The notes beneath the pieces are model-generated. The model was given only the letters and a program-made list of their open reading frames with translations, searched no databases and had not been told where the DNA came from. 64,000 bases of DNA from Schistosoma mansoni (Eukaryota > Platyhelminthes > Trematoda > Strigeidida > Schistosomatidae). Made by a program: the position numbers and the translations under genes. Where the stretch lies: positions 20,810,422-20,874,421 of the forward strand of contig NC_031498.1 of assembly GCF_000237925.1 (NCBI RefSeq), given 5' to 3'. This document shows, piece after piece, positions 24,701-37,600 of this stretch; position 1 is the stretch's first letter, and every line of letters begins with the position of its first letter.

Positions 24701-27700
24701 TTTAGAACTGTAACGGAGGTAGAAACATAAACATTCAGTGTTTCTTATATGAACACTATATCTTGCAATGTAAACTTTGACGCAGTTTTTTTTTAACACG
24801 AATGATTTGACGATGGATTTCTCAACAGTTCTCCTAAATGTGATCATGAACAAAAACCGTTTCTTTTTCAGTTGTTTTGACAAGGCGATTCGTAGTTGTA
24901 ATAATATGTTGAAATTGAATTCTTTAAAAAATACTGTCTACATAGACAGATCCCACCATAAATCAATGTAGATAAGTATCTAGTATGACTTATGATTCAT
25001 TTAATAAAGCAATCATTCTTTTCAATTTTTGTTTCAACCATGTTACTACTTAATGTACAATAGAAGAGATTCAACCATAATAGTTGGATTTATTTATTTA
25101 TTTGAACACATAAATATTGGTACAAGGATGCACCAGATATATATGCGCCACACAAATCCCATTTGATTTGTGTGAGGGCTGTGATACTGCTCGGGTGCCC
25201 AGACCGAAGCAGGTGGTTTTCTTAGGGGGCCATACTCCGAGCCTTTGACCTAAAGGTCTGATCCACAAGGCAGTGGAGCATCGTAAGGAGATTCAGTCCC
25301 ATTTGTTCCCTTAGGATACTGAAGCCCATGTGCACCACTGGTTTGGAATGAGTGTTTTCCAACTCCCCTAGGTGGACTTGCCGTGTCCACCAACCTGGTT
25401 AAAGCTCCAGACATTCGCTTTTCATCCTCTCGATTTCGTAAACAACACCCCTACCATGAGAAGGCAGTGAGTAAGACTTCCCTGGCAGAGTCTATATACG
25501 CGTGGCCATGTGAGAGCATTTGGAGAGGGAGAGCTGACTATCCCCACTCTTGGCCGTACCAGGGCATTTGGAGGCTATAGTTGGAACTTAACATCGATAT
25601 TTAAAAAAAACTTGGTCATTTCATCATAGTCCAACTTATTCTTTAGCCGAATGACTTTCAATGGACATACTAAATATTCCAACAAATATATATACCTATT
25701 CTTTATTATTATTATTTATTCATATCAAAATATTCTTGCAAGCATTAGTCGTCCATATGAAAATAGCCAGATATTTTAGGCAGATTTTTGATTAAGTTAT
25801 AACTTGGGTTTTGAAAACTTGATAGAATGAAGAAAATCGTGCTGACAATAAAAAGACGACAATGATGATGATTTGTAAATGAGTCATAATACATCTATCT
25901 ACCTATCTACCTACCGGTTAAGTGTTGAAAAAAAAAGTGTCTGACCATGTGTCTCACGTGATTATCTAGGTGTCTAAAAATTAGGTTAGTTGTCTATATG
26001 TATGCATATAGGTATACACACGAACAATATACATTTATGTGACCTTGAAAGATAATAAAGGCCAGAGATAGTCATTTTTTGTTTGAATGATTGTCTTGTT
26101 TTAAGTAAGAGCAATGTGGTATGTACGCATTTGACTGAATCAAAGGCCTAGATTTCGACATTAATACTATGTCAAGCAAAGGAAATAATAATTAATTTAG
26201 TAGGTAAAACTGTTTCTTTCTCTCTGATGTGAAATAATATTACACTATATACATCTAGCCTTGGATGTCGGTTTTGTGTTTATCAAGAAGTGACATATGT
26301 TACAGATATCTTGATGAGTAATGCTAACTGGAGTAGAAGTAGTTTAAGAGAATACTAGAAGCAATCAAACCAAGAAATGACAACAATCCCTTAAGACATA
26401 AATTGTCGAACCAGGGTATATCGGTAGATGTAGACATCCAGATAGTAGATCCAATAAGGGAGCGTGCAAAAGAATAAGTGAAAAATGTGCGGATCAAGAA
26501 GAGCATAACATCAATAAGCTAAATCAATAACAAGGGTGCATATTAATAAAAGTGATCGGATAAAAAGTAACTAGCTGTTCATTTTGAAATAACTTATAAT
26601 TAGGTACTGAGTGACAGATGCAAGTGATAGAAAATGTAAAGATATTACACTAAATTACAATCAATTAATTGTAACGAAAGTGATCACATATTTGGAAATT
26701 TGTATCTATTTGGTTTAAGATCCGATAGTGGTTCAAAATGATACAATTATATATAAAGGCAACGAACTATATTCCAAGTTATATTTTTTACACCATGTAG
26801 AATACATAAAAAGTAATAAACGTAGCAAGTTTTGATTGTGAATGACCAAACCTTCAGAAAACAGAAAGTAATTAACGACAAGAACACTTGGAGATGTGCG
26901 AAACATCATACAGTGTAGTGTAAGTCATGCTGTCATAAGAAGTATACAGTTATTATAATGTTATTAGGCAACATTACATTAGATAGATAGGAAAAAAGTA
27001 ATTAGCAAAATCAAAGTTTAAATAGTTTCATCAACAGAAACGACACATCAAATCCTAGACATCGTATCTGTTGATTTATTTCATGTAGTTCAACTTCATC
27101 TATGATTCAGGATTAAACAGATAAGTCAGCGTATACATAATCATCAAGCAACCTTACGAAATCTATGTTCGCTGAATGCATTAAACCTAACGTCTGAATA
27201 CAAGAATACTGTGAGAGGAGAGAATTTTCTTCTGTATGACACTAGAAAAGGTGAAGAATGAATTCTGATTTTTTTCCCTACAACTCAAAATCTGGAATGG
27301 TTAGAGTAGTGTCCTTATTGGTATGTTGATGGAATATTTAAGACGTTGCCTTCTTGGTTTAATCAAATCTACACAATTCATGCTATAAGATTCAATACAA
27401 TTATTTCATTTGTTTACATTCTAAGTCATGACAAAAATACGATTTCGTATGTGCACACCATCAGCAAATCAAATGAACTGTGCCCAACTTTAAATTCACC
27501 AACTATCATAACTGATTATGAACATTTAGCATTATCAGTATTTAATAAGTGTATCCAAAATGTAGTGTAGATTAAGATTAGTTGTTCGCACCTTACACTC
27601 TTTATCTCTTCCCATTCTCATTGTTATTGTGTGGCGCATATGTATCTGATGCCCCCTTGTGCCAATATTTATGTGTTCACATAAAAAATAAATAAAATAT

Positions 27701-30700
27701 GTAGACGAGACTACAGTAAACGACAAATCAATAAGCAGCATTAACCTTTGTACTATATGCAGATTATCGTAATTGAATTTAACGATCAAGTAGTCACCAT
27801 TCTGCGTAAACAATTAAAAAGAAATCAAAATATTTACAAGTTATTTTGAAGACACCTGAATCAGGTAACAAACCAGACGTGGAGACAATAGAGATCCAAT
27901 TTTTCAGATTGTACTGTGAAATGTCCACAGTTAGGTTATGGAGGGTTTTCCTAAGGATTCAGTAACAGTATTTCAAAAGGAAGTAGTAGTATGTATGAAA
28001 TCGGTTATCGAAGATTATGGAAACAGATCGATCACACACGCGGAATAGCACACTTTTAAAATGTGTACATATAGACACATTATATTTACAAATATTTTTA
28101 TTTTATTTTATTTAAACACATAAATATTGGTACAAGGAAGCACCAGATATATATGCGCCACACAAATCTCATTCGATTTGTGTGAGGGTTGTGATACTGC
28201 CCAGGTGCCCAAACTGAAGCAGGATTTACAAATATAGGTAACATATACAGCTACATTTCGTTAATCAATCACTGTTTAGACGCTCGAGCTTGATCGATTA
28301 TACTTAGTCATTTAATATACTAGTGATTACATTTTATTTTATTGAGAAATCAACCTTTTGAGTGCGCCCTTATTAAAGCATAACCGAAACAGAATAACAT
28401 TGAATGATAATCAGTGATTGACTAATACACATAAACGTTTACAGGTAAAAAGCTTAGTTGCATGATCCACATCACAGAGTTGACTTACCTGACCCGGCAA
28501 ATCGAATATTAAATAAATTTTTGGATCTTTCTGTTTTAATGCTGCTAGTTGATTCGCTAGCCACGATCGATTTGTGTATAAATATTCCATACAATAGATT
28601 AGACCACCATTCGGACCTAAGCCAAGATAATCCATAACCTCGTCGAGACAAATTAAATCGGCCATATTAATGGCACACGGATAAGGTAAGCTATCGTTGG
28701 CTGGATCCAAATTGATGACAGCAACTTTTCGACCTATATGTATATATATACATGTAATTTTTTAGAATAAAAAATTCAATGTATTTAGAAATAAAGTTAT
28801 CAATTATCACACTTGCATATTATGTCAACTAAGAAGAAAATGAAAAACTTCTTAATGAAGATTAAGAGACTGATGATAGTTTAGTACTCTGTAATCTAAC
28901 CTAGTCTAAACTCAAATTAATTCATTCAAATTAAATTCATAAAGGGAACTAACTGCATGAAATTAATTCATTCTGTTGGAAATAATCCATATGAAATCCT
29001 AACTATAGTGATAATGTGGTTCAGTAATTAACAAAACATCAATTTATTTATTTATTTGAACACATAAATATTGGTACAAGGAAGCACCAGATATATATGC
29101 GCCGCACAAATCTCATTTGATTTGTGTGAGGGCTGTGATACTGCCCAAGTGCTCAAACCTAAGCAGGTGGTTTTCTTAAGGGGCCACACCCGGAGCCTTT
29201 GACCTACAGATCTGATCTACTAGGCAGTGGAACATCGTAAGGAGATTCAATCCCATGGTAACCGATGACCAACAATAGGCTCATACGCCATTTGTTCCCT
29301 CAGGATACTGGAGCCCATGTTCACCATTGGTTTGGAATGAGGGTTTTCCAACTTCCCTAGGTGGACTTTCCGTGTCCACCATATATTTTCAAGCTTAGTA
29401 CAAAGATTTACAGATTTTCATTTAAATATTACTCTAGCTAGATTGATAATTTTTGTTAAAAGGAAGTTTAAGAGTTCCGAAGTTTATAATTCATTTTAAA
29501 AAATAATGACAAAATATCTAGGATACAGATGAAGTAACACTTAATATGTAACATTATCAGGTTTTATCAATAGAAATACCCTTTATGAACAATCTACGAA
29601 ATTAGCATACAAATATTACTGGAATTAACAATAATTGGTCAATCAGTAAGAAACGACTTTATATACTAAGATTTCAAAGGTCAGACAGCAGGATTATTAG
29701 CCACCAAATAATGATTGTGGATAAAGCTTAATACATAGTAGCTTAGTTATATCCATTTCAAAGGGAAATCTATGATCATAAATAAATTATCATAGTCAGT
29801 GATATAAAGATTATGCAAGAATTTCGTGTAAAGTAGATATTCGACTTTGTAATCCAAGAAAGTTTTGTAAAAATTCTCAATTTAAAATGATAAACGGGTG
29901 AAGCTCAGCCGATAAGTTTCACTGCGGTTTTTATGACAACGGCAGGAAGATTTGAGCTGGATGTACTGATGAAGTGGGTAAATAGTTAGATATTTGTAAT
30001 GAAGCCTAAATATTCTCGGATAGAATGTAGTAGGATGGTTGAGTGGTCAAAGCGCTCGACCTTTAGTTACTAGGCTACAGGTTCGAACTCTATTCTACCT
30101 ATTTTATTTTGGGCAACAAGGGAGTACCACTAGTCCTCACACTTAGAGTGCGGCTTGAGGTCAAGTACGTTAATCTATATCTAGTAAATAACTTAAATAA
30201 ATAAAACAATACACCGACTGTCGAGCAATAGGTGGTTAGATATGATATCAATATTGAACAAAGATCTAGTATTCATAAATCCCTTTCAAAAATATGTTTC
30301 GGAATTTCAGATCGTTTCGTAAATTCTTCAATATAAATCTAAATTACTTAAGAAAAGAAAATAAGCTGACAACTACGAATTGATTTAATATAGTACATTG
30401 GTTTACGCTTTTACAAATCCTAACTACGTGATCAAAAATATACTACTTAATTTCAAATACAGTAAGATAATAAATTATGCAAAATATACTAGGATGGTAC
30501 AAGCCATGATGTTGTGTGGGAGCTGTTTGCATTTGGCGTTGCAAATGTATATTTTGAAAAGCGTACCAGGTGAATAAACGCACATAACTCAGACAAACAG
30601 AAACTAACAAGTCCGTTCAGGAGACAGTGAACAGATCATCAGTTAAGAATTTACCCACAAGAATGTCGTGTATGACCGGTCTCAAGCAGTCGTCCCTCGG

Positions 30701-31430
30701 GCACTGCGATCACGCTCTCAGGTCACTAAGACTAACTCTAACCCAATTTCCTTTTCAGGTACTTCTGGAAGAACCCTTCAACAGCGTGGGCAAGAGGGAA
30801 ATGATAAACGCCGTCATACCTCTAACAGAGCACTCATGACCACTGATATTCCATTCGCTTTGTGTCACTGAGCTGTAATTTGAGGATGATGGTAGAAATT
30901 TCCGTGCACATATTGCTGACAACTCAAAGAGTAGAACAGAATTCAAGCTTGTGGTTTGTTAATTTAAAATTCAGGCAGTATAACACTTGAAAGAATATTG
31001 AGTTTGCAGGGCACACAAACCAACAATATGTTAAATAGCGAGAAATTGTTGGGAGCACCGGAGGAGGTTAATAGATTACATCACAAACTAACTTCAGATG
31101 GAAATCCACTGAAAACCAGAGGAGCAGTGGGGGAATGTTTCTTCCTAGTATGGAGCTACTCCTCATTAGTGCACTTTCACAACCCCCACCGCCCCAGTGT
31201 TTGGCCTCAGGACCTTGATTAATTCAATTACTGATGTAAATTAACAAATACCAAAATGATTGTATAAACCTAAAAGAATCGTGGATATAACACTGACCTA
31301 ATTTTACAAGAAAATCATGCATTGCTGCACAGTATGTGGTTTTCCCACTACCAGGCGGTCCGATCACCAACTGTCCAAATAAATGTAGACCATTAGGGAA
31401 TGGGTACGGTTTAGAGTCAGCTGACATCAT
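21710..31430 (-). CDS. GPN2: GPN-loop GTPase 2
   Basis: Three minus-strand exons join in frame: 31,430-31,298, 28,733-28,489 and 22,453-21,710 (373 codons plus stop), all with GT/AG introns of 2564 and 6035 nt. The product has a P-loop GPPGSGKTT (residues 24-32), the switch-like INLDPAN (51-57), the family-defining GPN tripeptide in [11 protein letters not shown] (81-91), FDLPGQVE (121-128) and the base-recognition motif [10 protein letters not shown]. It aligns along its length with animal GPN2, which is about 310 residues. The excess is a polar serine/lysine loop near residues 140-165 and a longer acidic tail. The family dimerises and is linked to assembly and nuclear import of RNA polymerase II in the cytoplasm. 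The last exon starts with GTG (Val), not a start codon. Upstream of the ATG the frame stays open to a good 3' splice site at 31,479, so a 5' exon is likely. Confidence 0.94.
22546..22977 (+). repeat. ~520-bp interspersed repeat, 5'-truncated copy
   Basis: Starts at the internal CTACTCACTGCCTTCTCG word and runs to the TAAATCAATAAATAATAAATAA tail. It lies in GPN2 intron 2, antisense to the gene, less than 100 nt upstream of the last exon's 3' splice site. Confidence 0.85.
22978..23744. other. GPN2 intron sequence, nothing recognised
   Basis: AT-rich intron DNA with no identified repeat. Confidence 0.4.
23745..24125 (+). mobile_element. 5' end of RTE/SR2-like LINE (fragment)
   Basis: It resembles the 5' region of the RTE copy read on the minus strand at 58,500-58,190. 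Shared words are GATGCTGCC..AAGGAAAGAAGGGGTTAG, CCGTCTCCGGCG, CTTTGCGGTCACGCTC and GGTGTGGGCAACTGGGAAATG. It is 3' truncated before the endonuclease and lies in GPN2 intron 2. Confidence 0.7.
24126..25089. other. GPN2 intron sequence, nothing recognised
   Basis: AT-rich. A pair of opposite-strand open frames at 24,692-24,971 has no family resemblance. Confidence 0.4.
25090..25574 (-). repeat. ~520-bp interspersed repeat
   Basis: Minus-strand copy, from the TTTATTTATTTATT tail at 25,090 to the CCAAATGCCCTGGTACGG start at about 25,574. It has an internal deletion around 25,300 where the GGTTACCATGGGACTG segment is shortened. It lies in GPN2 intron 2, in the same orientation as the gene. Confidence 0.85.
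25575..27629. other. GPN2 intron sequence, nothing recognised
   Basis: About 2 kb of AT-rich DNA with simple-repeat patches, for example the TCTACCTA repeats near 25,890. No gene or known repeat identified. Confidence 0.4.
27630..27693 (+). repeat. ~520-bp repeat, 3' tail fragment
   Basis: Only the last segment is present: TGTGGCGCATATGTATCTG, then TTGTGCCAATATTTATGTG and an AT-rich tail. Confidence 0.75.
28097..28223 (-). repeat. ~520-bp repeat, 3' terminal fragment
   Basis: Minus-strand 5'-truncated copy of about 125 nt: AT-rich tail, GCACCAGATATATATGCGCC, then GGGTTGTGATACTGCCCAGG. It sits about 270 nt from GPN2 exon 2. Confidence 0.85.
29042..29384 (-). repeat. ~520-bp interspersed repeat, 5'-truncated copy
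   Basis: Minus-strand copy in GPN2 intron 1, from the TTTATTTATTTATT tail through the conserved GGAGCCCATGTTCACCATTGG region to GGACTTTCCGTGTCCACC. Confidence 0.88.
30025..30205 (+). repeat. tRNA-derived SINE
   Basis: The head GGATGGTTGAGTGGTCAAAG, then a B box GGTTCGAACTC, is strongly tRNA-like (Ser/Leu type). It is followed by about 100 nt of non-tRNA body and an AATAAATAAAAC tail. The tail and weak acceptor pairing point to a SINE rather than a functional tRNA gene. Confidence 0.6.
30600..30840 (+). mobile_element. 5' end of RTE/SR2-like LINE (fragment)
   Basis: Plus-strand frame with [26 protein letters not shown] and [18 protein letters not shown]. The same region is at 23,929-24,120 and, on the minus strand, at 58,336-58,200. 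No endonuclease remains. Confidence 0.72.
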
Positions 31431-31479
31431 CACATAATCAATATTGATTTGATTTTGATCACTAGAAGTATGATAGTAT

Positions 31480-31500
31480 CTGAAAGAATAAAGAGAAAGA
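31480..31500 (-). promoter_or_regulatory. 3' splice site upstream of the GPN2 start
   Basis: On the minus strand a pyrimidine-rich tract, TCTTTCTCTTTATTCTTTCAG, ends at 31,480, 49 nt before the ATG. It could receive a cis exon or the trans-spliced leader. A leader AUG joined here would be out of frame and meet a stop (TAG) within six codons, so the internal ATG at 31,430 must be the start in that case. Confidence 0.55.
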
Positions 31501-31847
31501 ATTAAGTATCAGTTAATTAATAAACACTAGATATGTAGGTTCAGTATGTAAGCAGCAAAGCGCCATTAATGTGTCGGAGACCGGTTACAACAGTATGATG
31601 CACAGGAATTACAACATTCATTAAGCATGCACACAGTAAAACACTAAGTACATAGTTACTTCACTCCGTAAGGTGGTCAGATGTCTATTTACAGACTGTA
31701 CCAGTATGGAAGAAAAGCATAGATGCAAAAATTCTACGGGAATTCTATCACATTTGGATTCATATCTATCCATGATTCCTGGAAATATTTATATAGATCC
31801 AATCTACTGGTTAACAATGATCAGGTTTATCAGTTACATGACGAGGT

Positions 31848-32364
31848 CTCCAAATGCCCTGGTATGGTCGAGTGTGGGGAGAGTCCACTCTCCTTCTTGA
31901 AATGCTCTCACATGGTCACGCGTATACAACCACTACCAGGGAAGTCCTACTCATTGCCTTCTCGTGGTTGGGGTATTGTTTAAAGAATCGAGAGGACGAA
32001 AAAAGAATGTCCGGCGCTTTAACCAGGTTGGTAGATATGGAGGATACACCTAGGGGAGTTGGAAAACCCTCATTCCAAACCAATGGTGAACATGGGCTCC
32101 AGTATCCTGAACATCTACATTCGTATTTAACAATTTAGTTATTCCTGCACTGATAGATCTGTTTGGCATGTTACAATACAACTTGATAATTTAGTTCAGG
32201 TCAAAGGCTCCGGGTGTGGCCCCTTAAGAAAACCACCTGCTTAGGTTTGGGCACTCAAGCAGTATCACAGCCCTCACACAAATCAAATGAGATTTGTGTG
32301 ACGTATATATATTTGGTGCCCCTTTGTACCAATATTTATGTGTTTAAATAAAATAAATTAATAG
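31848..32364 (+). repeat. ~520-bp interspersed repeat with replaced middle
   Basis: The 5' half (31,848-32,110) and 3' part (32,197-32,364) of the family are present. The normal middle, between CCAGTATCCTGA and GGTCAAAGGCTCC, is replaced by about 87 nt of unrelated sequence. Confidence 0.8.
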
Positions 32365-32837
32365 ATATATGTGCGCCACACAATCTCATTAGATTTGAGT
32401 GGGAGCTGTGATACTGCACGAGTGCCCAAACCTAAGCAGGTGGTTTTCTTAGGGGGCGACACCCTGAGCCTTTCACTTAAAGATTTGATCCACAAGGCAG
32501 TGGAGCATCGTAAGGAGATGCAGTCCCATGGTAGCCGGTGACCAACAGTTGGTTCATACGCCATTCGTTTCTTCAGGATCCTGGAGCCCATGTGCACCAT
32601 TGGTTTGGAATCAGGGTTCGCCAACTCCCCTAGGTGGACCCTCCACATCCACCAACCCGGTTAAAGCGCCGGACATTCTCTTTTCGTCCTCTCACTTTTG
32701 TGAACAACACCGGTGCCACGAGAAGGCAGTGAGTGGGACTTCCCTGGCAGAGGCTATATATTCGCTGGCCATATGAGAGCATTTCGAGAGGGAGAGCGGA
32801 CTCTCCCCACTCTCGGCCGTACCAGGGCATTTGGGGG
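32363..32837 (-). repeat. ~520-bp interspersed repeat, inverted next to its neighbour
   Basis: A near-complete minus-strand copy abuts the tail of the plus-strand copy. It runs from the ATAGATATATGTGCGCC end to CCCAAATGCCCTGGTACGG at 32,837. Confidence 0.88.
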
Positions 32838-32895
32838 CAGCACATATATCTGGTGCCCCTTTGTACCAATATTTATGTTTAAATAAATAAATTAC
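32838..32895 (+). repeat. ~520-bp repeat, 3' tail fragment
   Basis: A plus-strand tail (GCACATATATCTGGTGCCCC, then the AT-rich end) directly after the inverted copy. Confidence 0.75.
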
Positions 32896-34507
32896 ATGAC
32901 AAGAGCTTATCCTAATAAAAAATTCAATGGAGATCTGTATGCAAATGTAGAGAACCAATGACCAACAGAGTCATCAGAACAGATTGATTTAAGAATTTTG
33001 TGATAACTTTCGACTCTATTTAAAGCAGGGAGAGTGACGATGCTGCCCAGTAGGGCCATGAAAGGGGTTATCACAAAAAGTAGGAACTATAAGATCAGAA
33101 GACACAAGCTGCCTAAAAAGTAACTTTCAAATTATGGGACAGAATAAAACAAAATTAATCGATTCGCCGTCAACAATGCGTGATATACTACTTGTCTTGT
33201 GAATTCTTCGACTGTCAGCTATTTAGTGATTTCGATTTACAAACTAGGTTGAGGCCCATAAATTCAATTGCGCAGCGATATCTAAATATATTACTTATGA
33301 GTAGCTACTTTCGCAGTGGATAATCTCTAACCACATCCTATTGGTCAACTAATATCTATCACGGCATGTGGAACTATCCACTATTCCTTCTTTGTCTGTG
33401 CTTAACGCTGAGGGTTTGTTACTGATTTCATCGACTGAAATGTAAAATGTCTATTTTATACTGGTCATAAAATATAGAACCATAAATGTATACAACTACA
33501 CAAAATAAAGATCATCTGACGTCATACAACCTTGGGTGAATTTATTCAGATGAAAATAACAACTGAGTTATTGTTTAATGTCATTAATTTTCAAAGTCTT
33601 TAATCATTTTCAATGCTACAATTCGCACAGAAGAAATTCCGTGTTAATTTATGCTATTAACTTAAAATGCGCAAAATGTATCCTTAAAATCATGAGTTCA
33701 CAACTTAGTTTTCTACTTTCATTGAATAAATACGTAACGCCTCGTACTCCCTTAATAGTTACAAATGACAGCAGTTCTTTGAAAGTATTTCACCATCTAC
33801 TCTTCCAGACTATATTTCTAAGGCATTTATTAAGACGGTAATGTTTTGTATACTAATTCAATATTTTTAAAAAGATAACCCCAAAGAACCAAGGATAATA
33901 TGGGATAGTAGGTGAGACTCAGACTTCTTTCTGTTACTTAGCTAGGATAGATAAGATTATCAATAGCATGTGTGAAGTAGTTCACAATTTCAAAGATTTC
34001 ATACTAATTGAGTCAGGTTTCATACAAGTTCTGACTAATTCTGCATTTATTCAACAGATGAATGGTGTATATTGTAAGATTTTCATTTAGAATGTACACA
34101 TTCCATAGTTGACATTATGAATTCACCTTCTAGACATTGTGGACTGAAAATCACTAGACAGTTGTCTCGTTCTAATATGCATGCAACTTCTCAGCAACGG
34201 ATGCTGTGGATTGAACGACATAGGACATTTAGGTTTCTCAGCATTTCATACTAAGATGAAACAGATTTCCTTTGCAAGTTGATTTTAAATAGTTTTCCAA
34301 CTGAAGTTAGTCTCTGATATAAAATGCAACAAACTTCTACCGGTAATGTCTACATTTTTCTATGATCTTAAACCTGGTGATAATGTACTATTTGCATATA
34401 AAGTAAATAAACAGAAATCTGTGAGAAAAGCATTAGTTCTTGGAAGGTTGGAATTAAACAGGTAATGAGGACTGCTTGTAAAATTACCGTAAGAAAAAAC
34501 ATACACA
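32896..34507. other. Intergenic, nothing recognised
   Basis: Between GPN2 and the 3' end of PPIL3. No conserved gene or recognised repeat. Confidence 0.4.
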
Positions 34508-34513
34508 TTTATT
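34508..34513 (-). terminator. Poly(A) signal of PPIL3
   Basis: A canonical AATAAA on the minus strand about 100 nt after the PPIL3 stop codon. Confidence 0.6.
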
Positions 34514-34613
34514 TAATGATAACAAAAAAAGAAGTGGTAGTAGAAATATACACATATATTGACAACTGATCAAAGTATATTTACAAAATTAGAAGATGAA
34601 CATCAAGATATTA

Positions 34614-37600
34614 TTATTCTGCAAATGGATTAGCATGGATTGTTATATTTTGTATATGAATATCTGTTAAAGGTCTATAAGTTTTTTCTTCAACAGGTGA
34701 ACGCTCTAATTCATCCAAAACATCCCATCCATCAATTACTCTGAGCAATAAGTAAACACAATAGAAATAATAATAATAATAATGGATTGAATTATAAAAT
34801 ATGAGATGATGATTCGTTTGTATGTAAAGATAAAAATAAGATAAAAAAAATACGTAGAAACACAATTTATTACACACCCTTATCTGATTCCAGTAACGGC
34901 ACTTAACATAATCAAAAGACAAGTGATTCTGCAGGTCACGCTGCTAAATGTCCTGGTACAGTCGAGTGTGGGGAGAGTCCACTCTCTCTCGAAATGCTCT
35001 TACATAGTCACGCGTATACAACCACTACCAGGAAAGTCCTACTCACTGCCTTCTCGTGATGGGGAGTGTTGTTTACGGAATTGAGAGGACGAAAAGAGAA
35101 TGTCCGGCACTTTAACAGAGTTGGTGGATATGGAGGATCCACTAGGGGGAGTTGGAAAACCCTCATTCCAATCTAATGGTGAACATGGGCTCCAGTACTC
35201 TGAGGGAACAAATGGCGTGTGAGTCCATTGTTGGCCACCGGTTACCATGGGACTGCATCTCCTTACGTTGCTTCACTGCCTTGTGGACCTGATCTTTAGA
35301 TCAAAGGCTTGGAGTGTGGCCCCCCAAAAAAACCACCTGTTTTGGTTTGGGCACCTGGGCAGCATCACAGCCCTTACTCAAATCAAATGATTTATGTGGT
35401 GCATATCTATTTGGTGCCTCTTTGTACCAATGTGTATGTGTTAAATAAATAAATCAAACAAGTCTACAGGTTACAACTTTGGATTTAAAATAGAGGTTTA
35501 AATGCCGTTACTTCAGAGTGTGAATCGAACTATTTTCAATACTAACTTAATATTTAGTTTACAGTGAATTTGAACTAATTTCTTTGATCATTTATAACAA
35601 ACTTTAATCTTCATAAACCAAGAGTTGTTGAAAACAAATTGAACTTGAATAAAATACTTATATTACAATAGATTGTGGAGGTTTAAGAAACTATTTGGTG
35701 GAATTCGAACTTGGTACCTTAGTTGGAGGCTCAGTTGCTTCAATCATAAAGTCACTGGTCACGTGAAACATAAAAAATAACTGATTATTTCTATCCATGG
35801 ATAATAATAAACATAATGACGTTAGAAATCAGTCAATTATTTAAATGTTGAATTTTTTTAGTTAAATAATCAACTAGAGTATCAGAGCACTTTAAGTAAA
35901 TCTGTTTGTACTGACCACCAGAATATACAGGATTACAAGTAAGTAATATGAGAGGCGATAATTTATTAAGTTTTCATTATGGTCTTAATGGCTGTATACA
36001 CACATCGGTCATTGATAGTAAACTAGTTCGTTTTATACCTGGATATTTTCCAATACATACTTAGACGATAAATATAATATAAACTTGTTATACGCTAACA
36101 AAATGAAGTTTTTCCATCGGCTTAAATCAAAATCTAAATGGTGACTGTGGTAAAAGCATAGTGAAAAAGATTACAGGATAGTTGGCTCATAAGGACAAAG
36201 AGCGTGATATATTAGAACTATAGTTTATTTGGCATACCTTAGAATCTTTTACAATGGCGTCATAAACAAAAAGAAATGAACACTTTAAATTCCATTATTA
36301 AGGAGTACCAAACAACCCGGCTGGACAGCAATATTAATACTAGACACTATTGAACCAATAATAAGTGGTTTAACCATAATTTTTTCCAACTGATATTTTA
36401 GCAAAGTGGTTGCCAGATATAAATCAAATCGACTATTAAGTATTGTATATACATTGCGGTAGGATGAAAAACAATGAAAATAGGATCAAAGAAGCCATAT
36501 CAAAGTGTAATGACAAACAACAAGTTATCCAAAGCTTCATGATAGTAAGAAAATTTATGTGGAGATGTCTGAGGTTGGTCTTGATATTTCGAATGTATTC
36601 ACTTCCTTTGGCATCGAATTCTACACTTGGCATGGATTCGGAAAACTCGATTGGCTCTTGCCAACTTGCCTACTACATGAAGTAGAAATGCCTATCTAGC
36701 AACCAAAGGAGTATTCTGGGTAACACTTCGCTCTATATTACAATATGACTGTGAAACATGACTTACGAGATATTGTGACCAGTGATTTGGGACATTGGGT
36801 GACATGACTCAAAATTAATCAGTAGTACAGATGCCATCACTCTTAAATCACACTGAGATTTTGAGCTTCTACATTCCTTCATACATAGATTATTTTCGAA
36901 CCACAATTTCGATATTTAGTTTTACTTACTATCATTCATACCTCCATTGTTTCGGCTTGTTTACTGATCATCTTGTTAGTTTTACCTAGCATATACTTTG
37001 TGACAAGCTCTACGCTTATTATGACTGAAAAACCCCAAACTAGTTATCCTATATTACAGCTTTATCCTTTATTTTTGACGATTGTTGTACTTTACTCTAA
37101 CTTGTTATATAGTTGGGAACACAGACACAAATTACCAGTTGATTTTAGAATAGATAACTAAATTAAGCTCCTGTATTCGAACGATCTCATTAAATAAATA
37201 CGAAGTCCTAAACAGTAGCTAATGGTAAAAAAAAGTAGGATCGAAGCCTGTTTTAAAATTCACTCACTTTCCGAAGATCGAATATTTCATATCTAACATG
37301 GTTTGTTTACTGTAGGTGATGAAAAACTGGGAACCATTAGAATCTGGACCATTATTAGCCATTGACATAATTCCTCGAGCATTATGCTATTGTTAACATA
37401 ACAATCATTGTTTTATTACAAATTACCCTTAATGAGTCATGAAATTCATCTTTGAATCGTTTTTTCCAAATACTCTGTCCATTTTTGCCAGTTCCTTAAG
37501 AAAACAGGCACATTGGGTTAAAGTTATACATGCATTATTCACCTTACCAGTAGGATCCCCAGTCTGCACTATAAATCCTTTGATATTACGATGAAATATG

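Noticed and set aside
30025-30110. Possible Ser/Leu tRNA gene
   Set aside because: A and B boxes are good, but the acceptor and anticodon arms do not pair well and a SINE-like body and tail follow.
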